64,000 nucleotides of DNA, from the NCBI RefSeq assembly GCF_014230465.1, contig NZ_JAAXCY010000005.1:248001-312000 (forward strand), read 5' to 3'. The notes beneath the pieces were generated by a model that was given only the letters and a program-made list of their open reading frames with translations, made no database searches and was not told the DNA's origin. The translations under genes and the position numbers were made by a program. Below are positions 24,672 through 33,836 of the stretch, one piece after another. The stretch comes from Pseudomonas cremoris (GTDB lineage Bacteria; Pseudomonadota; Gammaproteobacteria; Pseudomonadales; Pseudomonadaceae). The first letter of the stretch is position 1. Every line of letters starts with the position of its first letter.

Positions 24672-26036
24672 ATGTCTTCTGTTGCCGATGGGTTGCCCCT
24701 GAACAAACGCCTGCCGGCTGTTATCGCGATCTCTCTGGGGATCGGCATGGCGACCCTGGACACGGCCATCGTCAACACCGCATTGCCTACCCTGGCCGAG
24801 GGCATCGGTACGGACTCCGCCTCGGTGATCTGGGTGGTCAATGCGTATCAGCTGGCGACTATCGCCATGGTGCTGCCGTTCGCGTCGTTAAGTGAAGCGC
24901 TGGGCCATCGCCGCGTGTACCTCGGTGGGCTGCTGGTGTTTATCGTCGCATCGCTGTTCTGCGGGTTGGCCGGCTCGTTGGTCACCCTGACCGTTGCGCG
25001 AGTGATGCAGGGGCTGGGGGCGGCGGCGATCATGAGCGTGAACACTGCGCTGCTGCGGCATATCTACCCGTCGAAAATGCTCGGGCGGGGCCTGGGTTAC
25101 AACTCGCTGGTGGTGGGGCTGGCGTTTACGCTGGGGCCGACTGTTGCCTCGGCGATTCTGTCGGTCGCGACCTGGCATTGGCTGTACCTGATCAATGTGC
25201 CGTTGGGGTTGCTGGCGCTGGTACTGGGCGTGCGCTCACTGCCGGCGCTGCCGATTACCGGACACGCGTTCGACCGTTTCGCCGCGTTGCTGTGTGCCGG
25301 GTTGTTTGCCCTACTGGTGCTGGGTTTGGGGTCTGCGGTGCACGGCGCCCAAGGTGCGTTGACGCTGGGCCTGATCGCTGTGGCGCTGGTGTGCGGCGTG
25401 TTGCTATTGCGTCGTCAGGCCGATCACCCGGCGCCGATGTTGGCCGTGGACCTGTTCAAGCGGCCGGTGTTTGCCTTGTCTTCCCTGACTGCGATTTGCG
25501 CATTCAGTGCCCAAGGCCTGGCATTTGTGTCGTTGCCGTTCCTGTTACAGGCGGTGTTAGGGCATAGCCAGGTGGAAACCGGTTTTCTGATGACGCCTTG
25601 GCCGGCCGTTGTTGCGGTGATGGCGCTGGTGGCGGGTCGCCTGGCGGATCGCATGTCGTTGGGCGTGCTGTGTGGCATCGGGTTGCTGCTGCTCAGCGCG
25701 GGCATGGCGACGTTGGCCACGTTGGAAAGCGGCGCCTCGGCTTTCGATATCGGTTGGCGCATGGCGTTGTGTGGCGCTGGTTTCGGCTTCTTCCAGTCGC
25801 CTAATCTCAAGGCGTTGATGACCAGCGCACCGCTTGCCCGCAGTGGCGGGGCCAGTGGCATCGTGGCGGTTTCGCGTCTACTGGGGCAGACGTTGGGGGC
25901 ATCGTTGGTGGCGCTGTGTTTCCACTTGTCCCTGGGCAGCGGCCCGCAATATGCCCTGTGGTTGGGCTGCGGATTTGCTCTGGTGGGCGCTGCTGCCAGT
26001 GGTTTGCGCTTGCTGCCCTATGGGAAAAGGGCGTGA
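24672..26036 (+). CDS. MFS drug exporter, DHA2 (EmrB/QacA-like) family
   Basis: A 454-residue transporter with about 14 hydrophobic segments. Motif C-like LDTAIVNTALPTLAEGIG in helix 1, the VVNAYQLA turn and the repeated GRLADR loop are typical of proton-driven DHA2 exporters. There is little Shine-Dalgarno sequence. No linked adaptor or regulator is seen, so it probably acts alone in the inner membrane. Confidence 0.88.
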   Translation: MSSVADGLPLNKRLPAVIAISLGIGMATLDTAIVNTALPTLAEGIGTDSASVIWVVNAYQLATIAMVLPFASLSEALGHRRVYLGGLLVFIVASLFCGLAGSLVTLTVARVMQGLGAAAIMSVNTALLRHIYPSKMLGRGLGYNSLVVGLAFTLGPTVASAILSVATWHWLYLINVPLGLLALVLGVRSLPALPITGHAFDRFAALLCAGLFALLVLGLGSAVHGAQGALTLGLIAVALVCGVLLLRRQADHPAPMLAVDLFKRPVFALSSLTAICAFSAQGLAFVSLPFLLQAVLGHSQVETGFLMTPWPAVVAVMALVAGRLADRMSLGVLCGIGLLLLSAGMATLATLESGASAFDIGWRMALCGAGFGFFQSPNLKALMTSAPLARSGGASGIVAVSRLLGQTLGASLVALCFHLSLGSGPQYALWLGCGFALVGAAASGLRLLPYGKRA

Positions 26037-26082
26037 TTAAGGCTACCGTGGCGGCCTGAATATTTCGGAATGTTTCAGAATT

Positions 26083-27216
26083 ATGACCAGTCAGGCCCTC
26101 CGCACCGCCGACACCCAGTCCCGCCGCGCCGCGTTGACCCTGGCGTTGTGCCTACCCAGCGACGTGTTGCTCTACCTGCTGCTGCCCATGGAATCCCAGG
26201 CCTTCGGTATCACCTTGGCCCAGGCGGGTGTGCTGCTGGCCGCCAATCGCCTGGTGCGGATTTTCGGTTACCGGCATGTGCTCAATTTCTACGCGCGCAA
26301 CGGTGACCGTCTCACCTGCATGATCGCCGCCGGCGCCGCGACGCTGTGTGCCGTGGGTAATTCGATGTTGTCCGGCTTCGCCGCGTTGCTCGGCCTGCGA
26401 TTGGTGTGGGGCCTGTGTTTTGCAGCGCTGAACCTGTCGACCCAGGTATTGGCCACTTCTGAACCGACGGGCGCCGCACGTCGAGCCGGGCGTTCGCGGG
26501 CATTGATCGCCCTTGGGCCGATGCTCGCGCTGCCCCTGGGTGGGTGGCTGACACTGTGGGCCGGGCCACGTCCAATCTTTCTGATCCTGGCGGGTTGCTG
26601 CCTGGTGGGTTTGTGGATGGCGCGCGGCTTGCCGACACTTGGCCACAATCTGCACAGCACGCCGGGGCGGCGCTTCAAATGGCCGGACAGCGTGGCGATG
26701 TGGTCGTTTATCGAAGGCGTGGCGCTGGATGGGCTGTTTATCTTCGGCCTGTCGATCCAGGCGCAGAAGCTTCTGGGCGGTGATGCGGTGCTGATCGCTG
26801 GCGGCTTGATGGCGTTGCGGTATGTCTCGGAAATGCTCTTGAGCCCCTTGGGTGGCAGGGCGGCACAGCGCTTTGGCGCCACCTCGATGCTGTTGCTGTT
26901 TTCGTTCCTAAGCGCCGTGGCCCTGAGCGCATTTGGCAGCTACTGGGTGATTGTCGGCGCAGCGGCGGTGCTGGTGCTGCGCGCGTTGCAACTGCCATTG
27001 GTGACGACGTTGGTGGCCGAGCGTAACCCGGGGTCGATGCGCGTTTCGGCACTGGCGTCCAACGCGGTCTGGCGGGATATCGGTGCGGGCCTGGGGCCGT
27101 TGCTGGCCGGCCTGCTATTGCCGATAGCCTCGGCACCCTGGGTGTTCGGCGTGGCCGGCGCAGCGATTGCCGTGAGCGCGGTGTTCTGCTGGCGAGCAAA
27201 GGTTCCTACGGTGTAA
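26083..27216 (+). CDS. MFS transporter
   Basis: A 377-residue protein with about 12 hydrophobic segments and MFS signatures (ITLAQAGVLLAANRLVRIFGYR near helix 2, read in parts). It begins 46 bases after the previous MFS gene on the same strand and may be co-transcribed. The two are not obvious duplicates. The substrate is unknown. Confidence 0.8.
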   Translation: MTSQALRTADTQSRRAALTLALCLPSDVLLYLLLPMESQAFGITLAQAGVLLAANRLVRIFGYRHVLNFYARNGDRLTCMIAAGAATLCAVGNSMLSGFAALLGLRLVWGLCFAALNLSTQVLATSEPTGAARRAGRSRALIALGPMLALPLGGWLTLWAGPRPIFLILAGCCLVGLWMARGLPTLGHNLHSTPGRRFKWPDSVAMWSFIEGVALDGLFIFGLSIQAQKLLGGDAVLIAGGLMALRYVSEMLLSPLGGRAAQRFGATSMLLLFSFLSAVALSAFGSYWVIVGAAAVLVLRALQLPLVTTLVAERNPGSMRVSALASNAVWRDIGAGLGPLLAGLLLPIASAPWVFGVAGAAIAVSAVFCWRAKVPTV

Positions 27217-27224
27217 GCCACTCA

Positions 27225-27320
27225 AAAATGTGGGAGCGGGCTTGCTCGCGAAAGTGGTGGGGCAGTTAGAACATCTTTGACTGACCCACCGCTTTCGCGA
27301 GCAAGCCCGCTCCCACATTT
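27225..27320. repeat. REP doublet C
   Basis: Inverted pair of the GTGGGAGCGGGCTTGCTCGCGAA family: 27225-27258 and 27288-27320. It lies between two convergent genes, where it could terminate both. Confidence 0.93.
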
Positions 27321-27346
27321 GGATTAGCGTACATCAGGCAGAGCAT

Positions 27347-27868
27347 TCAAACGCTTTTCAGCGTTTCGATCCATGCGGGGTCAAAGCGCGTTTGCTCGGT
27401 ATCGATGCCCAGCGCCTGCATCCTCGCCTTATGCGCTTCGATCTCACTCACCATCTGCGCCTGGGCGCTGGAGTTGGCGTCCAGTTCGTGCATCTGCGTC
27501 AGCCCCAGATGATAGAAACGCAGCACTTTGATCGCCGTCGGATCATTGACCTGCACCCGCTCAGTGACCTTGTGCATCACATTGGTCACGCTCATCAGGC
27601 AGCGCTTGAGCTGCCAGCCGTACACCGCCGCCGCCAGCCACGGCTGTGTCCAGAACGGGCCCCGTACCAGCGCCACGGTAATCAGCACGCCGGCAAATAC
27701 ACCGCCCACATTGAAGCGAAAGTTATCGCCGCCAGGTTCACCGAACAGCATTACTGCCAGAGTCGACAGCACCATGGCCAGCACCAGGAACAGCACGGCC
27801 ACGATCAACGTGCTGCGGCGGGTTTGCTGGCGGAAAGTGACGGGGTCGCAGGGTTTGAGTTCGAACAT
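27347..27868 (-). CDS. DUF3087-like inner-membrane protein
   Basis: A 173-residue protein with two membrane helices (about residues 20-40 and 50-70) followed by a soluble tail rich in charged residues. The opening FELKPCDPVTFRQQTRRST and the later LRFYHLGLTQMHELD motif match what I recall of the DUF3087 family. The start at 27868 is chosen over a longer frame. No function is known. Confidence 0.7.
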   Translation of the reverse strand: MFELKPCDPVTFRQQTRRSTLIVAVLFLVLAMVLSTLAVMLFGEPGGDNFRFNVGGVFAGVLITVALVRGPFWTQPWLAAAVYGWQLKRCLMSVTNVMHKVTERVQVNDPTAIKVLRFYHLGLTQMHELDANSSAQAQMVSEIEAHKARMQALGIDTEQTRFDPAWIETLKSV

Positions 27869-27985
27869 CCGGTTCAAGTCTCCAGAAAGTGCGGGGTGGC
27901 ATCTTCGCATGCCTGGGCAAACAAGTTGAACGATGCTTCATCGCGGTTTCTCTAAACCTGTGTAGACCCATTGAGGTGAACCATC

Positions 27986-28162
27986 ATGGCCGAATACAAA
28001 CAGCCGCCACCCGGCACCCCGAATCCTGATCGCACACCCGGCGAAGAGGAGCGCGACAACGATGCGTTGCGTCCCAACGACCCGGCGGAGCGTCAGGACG
28101 ACGACGTGGAGCAAGTTGAGGAAAGCCTGGAAAACCTGCACGACAAAGCCCGCCCACTGTAA
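27986..28162 (+). CDS. Small acidic proline-rich protein (58 residues)
   Basis: A 58-residue open frame starting MAEYKQPPPGTPNPDR, dominated by Pro, Asp, Glu and Arg, with an acidic second half (RQDDDVEQVEESLENLHDK). A GAGGTGAA site lies ten bases before the ATG. Predicted to be disordered with a short helix at the end. It is followed after 14 bases by a second small gene of similar composition. No family known to me. Confidence 0.65.
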   Translation: MAEYKQPPPGTPNPDRTPGEEERDNDALRPNDPAERQDDDVEQVEESLENLHDKARPL

Positions 28163-28176
28163 GCGAGGAGATTGCT

Positions 28177-28371
28177 GTGAATAATCCTGCGAAAGGCCCG
28201 CATTCGGGTGAGCATGGGAGTGGTAAGGATGAGTTGGGGTTTGATCCGGATTCGCCGGATGTATCCGATCCTCAGGTGGACCCGGTCGGTCCGGCCATCG
28301 CGCCGTTGGACAAGCAACAGGCGCCTCAAAAAAAGCCGCCCTACGATCCGTTGGGCGACCTGAAGAAGTAA
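28177..28371 (+). CDS. Small proline/aspartate-rich protein (64 residues)
   Basis: A 64-residue protein starting at GTG with a strong GCGAGGAG site. The sequence is rich in Pro, Asp and Gly (DPDSPDVSDPQVDPVGP), predicted disordered, ending KKPPYDPLGDLKK. It forms a pair with the preceding small gene and is closed by a hairpin. I cannot assign a function. Confidence 0.7.
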   Translation: MNNPAKGPHSGEHGSGKDELGFDPDSPDVSDPQVDPVGPAIAPLDKQQAPQKKPPYDPLGDLKK

Positions 28372-28374
28372 GCC

Positions 28375-28398
28375 AAGCCCCGCCGTCGTGCGGGGCTT
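28375..28398. terminator. Hairpin terminator shared by convergent small genes
   Basis: AAGCCCCGC (28375-28383) pairs with GCGGGGCTT (28390-28398), loop of six bases. No long T-run follows on either strand. It lies just before the stop codon of the minus-strand gene at 28404. Confidence 0.65.
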
Positions 28399-28403
28399 AT
28401 GGT

Positions 28404-28640
28404 TCATTTAGGCGCGATCCACGTGACCTCGGTAATCCCAAACTTCTCCGCCCAAGGTCGAGTCGTTTTCTTCACCTGTTCATGCCCAACGCGTCCCACG
28501 CGGCTCACATGCGCAATATCCGCATCCACCGCCGCCCAGTGCCAGGCTTCGGCGTTGTTCATCACCTCGGCGCGCACCACAAAGGACTTCGGTTGACCGT
28601 GCAGTTGATAGTTAATGGTGTAGATTTTTGCGGTGCTCAT
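28404..28640 (-). CDS. Small conserved pseudomonad protein, possibly DUF6555
   Basis: A 78-residue protein (MSTAKIYTINYQLHGQPKSF start) with alternating strands and an AEAWHWAAVDADIAHV helix. This resembles small proteins of Pseudomonas that I recall as DUF6555, but I cannot confirm the family. A GGGAGGC site precedes the ATG at 28640. It is a single-gene unit. Confidence 0.65.
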   Translation of the reverse strand: MSTAKIYTINYQLHGQPKSFVVRAEVMNNAEAWHWAAVDADIAHVSRVGRVGHEQVKKTTRPWAEKFGITEVTWIAPK

Positions 28641-28760
28641 GTTGCCTCCCTGTGTTGTTATCAATGGATAGGAGGGCGTTCAAAAAGGTTCATTCAAAAT
28701 GACAATCTGCACGCAGGCGCGGCATAGTGATGCCTTCGCCCCGTGCCCAAGGATTGTGCA

Positions 28761-29588
28761 ATGTCCCGTCTGACCCATCGCTCGCTCTACCTGCAACGCC
28801 TGGGCTACGACGCGCCGCCGCCGCCCACCCTGCAAACCCTGCAGGATCTGCAACTGCGCCACGTCTGCACCTTTGCCTTTGAAAGCCTGTCGACGCTGCT
28901 GCACCTGCCGGTCCCCATCGATCTGCCCAGCGTGGAGCAGAAAGTGCTGCTGGATGGGCGGGGCGGCTATTGCTATGAGTTGAACCAGATGTTCCTGACG
29001 TTGCTGCAGGAACTGGGTTTCGACGCCCGTGGTATCACCGGCCGAGTAGTGATGGGCGGTCCGGCAGATGCGCACACGGCGCGTACTCATCGCCTGAGTC
29101 TGGTGACTCTGGACGGTGCGCGCTACATCACGGATGTCGGCTTTGGCGGCATGGTGCCCAGCAGTCCGTTGTTGCTGGACAGCGAAGCGGTGCAGCCCAC
29201 GGCCCATGAGCCGTATCGGCTGACATTCGACGGCCAGGGCAGTTACACCTTGTGGGCGCAGGTCGCTGAGGAGTGGCGGGGGCTGTATGTGTTCGACCTG
29301 CAAATGCAGGGGGATATCGACTACACCATCGGCAATTGGTACGTGTCCACGCACCCGGAGTCACCGTTCGTAGGCCAGCTCAAGGTTGCACGCTTGGCCG
29401 AGGGTAAACGCCATACCCTGAACAATGCCAACTACGCCGTGCACTACCTGGATCGACCGAGCGAGAAACACACGGCCCAGAGTGCCGATGAGCTGCTGAC
29501 CTTGCTGCAGGAGACTTTTGGCATTCGCGTGCCGGAGCATGCGCAACTGCGCCAAGCCTTTGATGGCTTGGTGCTGGCTAACTCCTGA
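28761..29588 (+). CDS. Arylamine N-acetyltransferase
   Basis: A 275-residue arylamine N-acetyltransferase, transferring acetyl from acetyl-CoA to aromatic amines and hydrazines. The catalytic triad is complete: Cys71 in GRGGYCYELN, His110 in ARTHRLSLV and Asp125 in ITDVGFGG. The ATG at 28761 gives the standard length; an earlier in-frame start adds six residues. No linked partner genes. Confidence 0.92.
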   Translation: MSRLTHRSLYLQRLGYDAPPPPTLQTLQDLQLRHVCTFAFESLSTLLHLPVPIDLPSVEQKVLLDGRGGYCYELNQMFLTLLQELGFDARGITGRVVMGGPADAHTARTHRLSLVTLDGARYITDVGFGGMVPSSPLLLDSEAVQPTAHEPYRLTFDGQGSYTLWAQVAEEWRGLYVFDLQMQGDIDYTIGNWYVSTHPESPFVGQLKVARLAEGKRHTLNNANYAVHYLDRPSEKHTAQSADELLTLLQETFGIRVPEHAQLRQAFDGLVLANS

Positions 29589-29721
29589 AAATATTGAGAT
29601 AGAGCCATCGCTGAACCGTTTTATCTCCAAATCCGTGCAAATTATTCCGAACCTTTTCCCTTTACCTGGGTTCGAAGCGGTTCCTGAATAATTTGCTCAC
29701 CAGACAAGGAGATGTAAAACG

Positions 29722-30474
29722 ATGTCCAAGCTATTCGGAAAAGTCCTCAAGGGTTCTTCGTTGCTGGCGCTGGTCGCTGCGCCAGCCGTGGTGTTCGCCG
29801 CACCGTCCACCGCGCCGATTTCGACCTTTGGCCTGCTGGGCAGCTACAACGACTTCAAGCTTGAAGGCGGCAGCGAAAGTGACAAGGACGACATGCCCGA
29901 AGTCGGTCTTTTCTATAACTTTGGCAACAAACTCACCGCCGAATCCGGCTTTATCTACCAGGCCGGTATCCAGGCCAAGTACGGTAAGAAAAGCGACAAC
30001 AAGCTCAAGGACGGCCAGGCCGACCTGGACCTTGGTTGGCGCGCTGCGCTGGATGCGCGCAATTCGGTTGACGTGATTGTGGGCGGCGGCTACAGCTGGA
30101 CCCGTTACGAGCTGGACTCCAACGATTACGACCTGGAGCTCACCAGCAAATCGCCCTTTGCCAAGGCGGCCCTGGGTTACAACCATCAGTTCGATGACAT
30201 GACCCTGCGCGTCGAAGCCGGTGCGCGTCGTACGCTCGACAGCCGCGCCAAGATCAAGGTGGACGGCTTGGGCAGCGACACTGTGGACCTCAAGGACCGC
30301 ACCAACCCCTACGCCGAAGTCAGCCTGCTGATGAACCGCAACGGCGACCTGCCGGTGGTGGCGGGCCTGTACTACACGCGTACCGAATACAAGCTTGATG
30401 AAGACTCGGACGTGGCGGACAACACCAAGCTCAAGCGTGATGAGTATGGTTTCAAGGTGGGTATCGCGTTTTAA
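29722..30474 (+). CDS. Outer-membrane beta-barrel protein
   Basis: A 250-residue protein with a signal peptide (about residues 1-26, ending VFAAP). The mature part is built of alternating strands of 8-12 residues with frequent Tyr/Trp ends and closes with a C-terminal phenylalanine (KVGIAF), the classic outer-membrane assembly signal. About eight strands are likely. An AAGGAG site precedes the ATG. The function is not evident; it resembles OmpW/OprF-barrel-sized porins only in architecture. Confidence 0.75.
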   Translation: MSKLFGKVLKGSSLLALVAAPAVVFAAPSTAPISTFGLLGSYNDFKLEGGSESDKDDMPEVGLFYNFGNKLTAESGFIYQAGIQAKYGKKSDNKLKDGQADLDLGWRAALDARNSVDVIVGGGYSWTRYELDSNDYDLELTSKSPFAKAALGYNHQFDDMTLRVEAGARRTLDSRAKIKVDGLGSDTVDLKDRTNPYAEVSLLMNRNGDLPVVAGLYYTRTEYKLDEDSDVADNTKLKRDEYGFKVGIAF

Positions 30475-30491
30475 GACGCCTTCCTGGATGT

Positions 30492-30505
30492 GAGGGGAAA
30501 CCCTC
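30492..30505 (+). terminator. Short GNRA-loop hairpin after the beta-barrel gene
   Basis: GAGGG and CCCTC close on a GAAA tetraloop 17 bases after the stop codon. There is no T-run, so it may be an mRNA 3' stabiliser rather than a terminator. Confidence 0.35.
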
Positions 30506-30569
30506 GCGTCCTACTGGTGCCATCAGTCGTCCTCGGGAATTACTACAACCCGGATAGTCAATTCTCACG

Positions 30570-30604
30570 TTCACGCAGAGTAAAATCCGACAGTTCTGCG
30601 TGAA
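30570..30604. promoter_or_regulatory. Inverted repeat upstream of the T6SS operon
   Basis: TTCACGCAGA (30570-30579) and TCTGCGTGAA (30595-30604) are exact complements with a 15-base spacer, about 90 bases before tssA. The spacing and position fit an operator of a dimeric regulator; a terminator is less likely because no T-run follows. Confidence 0.4.
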
Positions 30605-30691
30605 TCCGCTTACATTTCTTCGTGGTCCATTGCCCTATAAATCTTCGCAAGTTAGTTCTGCTTCCAGAGCAATTTGAATGAGTGATTTGCG

Positions 30692-31699
30692 ATGCACCTG
30701 CCTAGTGAAGCTCCACCACTGGATTTGACCGCGCTTGCCCAGCCTTTGGCCGAGGCTTGTGGCGGTGGCCGCAACATCGAATATGCCCCCGAATTCCTGG
30801 AACTGGAAGAGGAGGTCTTGGGTAAACCCGAGGTGCAATACGGCGACACCATCACCCAGGCCATCGACCCCAATTGGCAGCGGGTGACACTGCTCGCCTT
30901 GCCGCTGCTGGAGCGCAGCCGTGACTTGCGACTGGCCATCTGGTTGACCCGTGCGCAGCTCAACGTGCACGGCATTGCGGGCCTGGCTGCCGGCCTGCAG
31001 TTGATCCATGGGTTGCTGGAAAACTGCTGGGACGGCCTGCACCCCCAACTCGACCCCCTCGACAATAACGATCCGCTGCTGCGCATCAATATCCTGGCGT
31101 TCCTGTGCGAGCCCGGCGGTCTGCTGCGTGATCTGCTGGATGCGCCACTGGTTCGCGCCCGCAGTGTTGGGACCCTGAATCTGCGGCAGATAGATCTGGC
31201 CATTGATGAGCAAAACTGTGATCTCAGCCCGGCCATGCTTGAGGGCGCCCTGGCCGAGGCCGACCCTCGGGAGCTGAGTGCCACTGCCCAGGCTTTGACA
31301 CAGGCCCTGGCCCTGAGCATACAGATCGAACATTTACTGACGGAGAGGGTTGGTGTCGATCGCGCCATCGATTTGAGCCGTCTGGTCACTCTGTTGCGGC
31401 GTGCGTTGCACGTCACTCGGCGTGACCCACCGCCAATCGATGTGCCTGCGGTTGGCGCTGGTATGCCGACGCCGCCGCTCATCCGTGGCGAGATCCATAA
31501 TCGCGAAGACGCGCGTCAAGCCATCGACCACGTGTGCCGCTATTTCCAGGCACACGAGCCTGCCAGCCCGGTGCCGTTCCTGCTGCAGCGGGCCAAGCAG
31601 TTGATCGACAAGAACTTCATGGAATTGTTGCAGGACCTCGCTCCCGATGGTCTTGCCCAGTTGGCGGTGGTCAGCGGTACGCGTGACAGCGACAACTGA
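30692..31699 (+). CDS. tssA: T6SS protein TssA
   Basis: A 335-residue TssA with the ImpA N-terminal domain in the first ~150 residues (PEFLELEEEVLGKPEVQYGD, then WLTRAQLNVHGIAGLAAGL and LENCWDGLHPQLDPLDNND, each typical). TssA coordinates sheath and tail-tube assembly at the baseplate. The C-terminal part is short, ending with the PVPFLLQRAKQLIDKNFMEL motif. First gene of the operon; the Shine-Dalgarno is weak. TssB starts 36 bases later. Confidence 0.9.
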   Translation: MHLPSEAPPLDLTALAQPLAEACGGGRNIEYAPEFLELEEEVLGKPEVQYGDTITQAIDPNWQRVTLLALPLLERSRDLRLAIWLTRAQLNVHGIAGLAAGLQLIHGLLENCWDGLHPQLDPLDNNDPLLRINILAFLCEPGGLLRDLLDAPLVRARSVGTLNLRQIDLAIDEQNCDLSPAMLEGALAEADPRELSATAQALTQALALSIQIEHLLTERVGVDRAIDLSRLVTLLRRALHVTRRDPPPIDVPAVGAGMPTPPLIRGEIHNREDARQAIDHVCRYFQAHEPASPVPFLLQRAKQLIDKNFMELLQDLAPDGLAQLAVVSGTRDSDN

Positions 31700-31735
31700 T
31701 CCATTTGATCAATCTCACTCAGCGGAGCCAGTCTT

Positions 31736-32236
31736 GTGGCTAAAGAAAGCAGTCAGAAGTTCATCGCGCGCAACCGAGCGCCACGTGTCCAGATCGAATA
31801 CGACGTGGAGGTTTACGGCGCGGAAAAAACCGTGCAATTGCCCTTTGTCATGGGTGTGTTTTCCGATCTCTCAGGCAACCCCGCCGACCCTTTGCCGCCG
31901 GTGGCCGAGCGTAAGTTCCTTGAGGTCGATGTCGACAATTTCGACGAACGCCTCAAGTCCATGAAACCACGCGTGGCATTCCAGGTACCCAATACCCTCA
32001 GCGGCGAAGGCAACCTGCCGGTAGAGATCACCTTCGAATCGATGGACGACTTCAGCCCGGCCGCTATCGCCCGCAAGGTGCCAAGCCTCAACCAATTGCT
32101 CACCGCCCGTAGCCAATTATCCAACCTGTTGACCTACATGGACGGCAAGGTCGGCGCCGAGGCGCTGTTGGCCAGCGTGCTGGCCGATCCGAGTGTGATG
32201 CAAGCCTTGAGCGCTGCGCCCAAGCAACCGGAATAA
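31736..32236 (+). CDS. tssB: T6SS contractile sheath small subunit TssB
   Basis: A 166-residue TssB (VipA). The KFIARNRAPRVQIEYDVE start, LPFVMGVFSDLSG and the VDNFDERLKSMKPR motif are all standard, as is the C-terminal LLTYMDGKVGAE. It begins at GTG with an AGCGGAG site. With TssC it forms the contractile sheath around the Hcp tube. Confidence 0.96.
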   Translation: MAKESSQKFIARNRAPRVQIEYDVEVYGAEKTVQLPFVMGVFSDLSGNPADPLPPVAERKFLEVDVDNFDERLKSMKPRVAFQVPNTLSGEGNLPVEITFESMDDFSPAAIARKVPSLNQLLTARSQLSNLLTYMDGKVGAEALLASVLADPSVMQALSAAPKQPE

Positions 32237-32315
32237 CTGACTGACTGCTCACCTTGCCGGAGCCTCGTTTGCCCCGGCACGAGGACGCTTTTGCCAAAAA
32301 TTGAAGGATAACGCC

Positions 32316-33815
32316 ATGTCCGCTACACAATCGGAACAGACCGGACAGTCGCCAGTCACAGCTGAGTTCGACACCGGCGACTTCGCAAACCTGTTGCAAA
32401 GAGAGTTCAAGCCCAAGACCGACAGGGCCCAGGAAGCCGTGGAAACTGCCGTACGTACCTTGGCTGAGCAGGCATTGCAAGGCACCTGCCTGATACCCAA
32501 TGACGTATTGGGCACTATCGAGGGGTTGATCGCTGCGCTGGATCAGAAACTCACTGAGCAGATCAATCACATCCTCCATCACGCGGAATTCCAGGGCGTT
32601 GAAAGCGCCTGGCGTGGCCTGCATTACCTGGTCAACAACACCGAGACCGACGAATCGTTGAAGATCCGGGTGATGAATATTTCCAAGAGCGAAGCGCACA
32701 AGACCCTGCGCAAGTTCAAGGGTGTGGCCTGGGACCAGAGCCCGCTCTTCAAGAAACTCTATGAAGAGGAATACGGCCAGTTCGGCGGTGAGCCCTACGG
32801 TGCGTTCGTCGCCGATTACTACTTCAACAACAGCGCGCCGGATGTGGAGCTGTTGACCCAGATGGCGCGCGTCAGTGCTGCGGCCCACTGCCCACTGATC
32901 ACCGCCGCCGACCCCAGCGTGATGCTCATGGAGTCGTGGCAGGAACTGGCCAACCCGCGTGACCTGACCAAGATCTTCCAGACCCCGGAGCACGCAGCCT
33001 GGCGCAGTTTTCGCGACAGTGAGGACTCGCGCTATGTGGGCCTTGCAATGCCGCGCTTTCTCGCCCGCGCGCCTTATGGTGCCAAGACCAACCCGGTGGA
33101 TTCGTTCGATTTCGAAGAAACCACCAGCGCCACTGGCGCCAAGGACTTCACCTGGGCCAACGCCGCCTACGCCATGGCGGTGAACATCAACCGTTCGTTC
33201 AAGCACTACGGCTGGTGCTCGCAGATTCGCGGCATCGAATCCGGTGGTGTCGTGGAGGGGCTGCCGGTGCATACCTTCCCGACCGACGACGGCGGTGTGG
33301 ACATGACCTGCCCAACCGAAATCGCCATCAGCGATCGGCGTGAAGCGGAGCTGGCGAAGAACGGCTTCATGCCCCTGGTGCACAAGAAAAACAGCGACCT
33401 GGCGGCCTTTATCGGCGCACAGTCGATGCACCGACCCGCCGAGTACGACGACCCAGACGCCAGTGCCAACGCCAATCTGGCCGCGCGCCTGCCGTACCTG
33501 TTTGCCACTTGCCGTTTCGCGCATTACTTGAAGTGCATCGTGCGCGACAAGATCGGCTCGTTCAAAGAGCGTGACGACATGCAGACCTGGCTCAACAACT
33601 GGATCGGTCGCTACGTGGAGCACAACCCGGCCACGGCCTCCGACGCTGACAAGGCGCGCAAACCGCTGGCCGGTGCCGAAGTGGTGGTGGAGGAAATCGA
33701 AGGCAACCCAGGCTACTACAGCGCCAAGTTTTTCCTACGCCCGCACTACCAGCTTGAAGGCCTGACCGTGTCGTTGCGCCTGGTCTCGAAGCTGCCATCT
33801 ACCAAATCAAATTAA
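32316..33815 (+). CDS. tssC: T6SS contractile sheath large subunit TssC
   Basis: A 499-residue TssC (VipB). Family landmarks are EFQGVESAWRGLHYLV (near residue 95), the FGGEPYGAFVADYYF segment, and the terminal FFLRPHYQLEGLTVSLRLVS. I start at the ATG at 32316, six bases behind a GAAGGA site; an in-frame TTG five codons earlier is not favoured. It is the ATPase-recycled major sheath protein. Confidence 0.96.
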   Translation: MSATQSEQTGQSPVTAEFDTGDFANLLQREFKPKTDRAQEAVETAVRTLAEQALQGTCLIPNDVLGTIEGLIAALDQKLTEQINHILHHAEFQGVESAWRGLHYLVNNTETDESLKIRVMNISKSEAHKTLRKFKGVAWDQSPLFKKLYEEEYGQFGGEPYGAFVADYYFNNSAPDVELLTQMARVSAAAHCPLITAADPSVMLMESWQELANPRDLTKIFQTPEHAAWRSFRDSEDSRYVGLAMPRFLARAPYGAKTNPVDSFDFEETTSATGAKDFTWANAAYAMAVNINRSFKHYGWCSQIRGIESGGVVEGLPVHTFPTDDGGVDMTCPTEIAISDRREAELAKNGFMPLVHKKNSDLAAFIGAQSMHRPAEYDDPDASANANLAARLPYLFATCRFAHYLKCIVRDKIGSFKERDDMQTWLNNWIGRYVEHNPATASDADKARKPLAGAEVVVEEIEGNPGYYSAKFFLRPHYQLEGLTVSLRLVSKLPSTKSN

Positions 33816-33836
33816 CCCACCTGAAAGGTAATCCGC

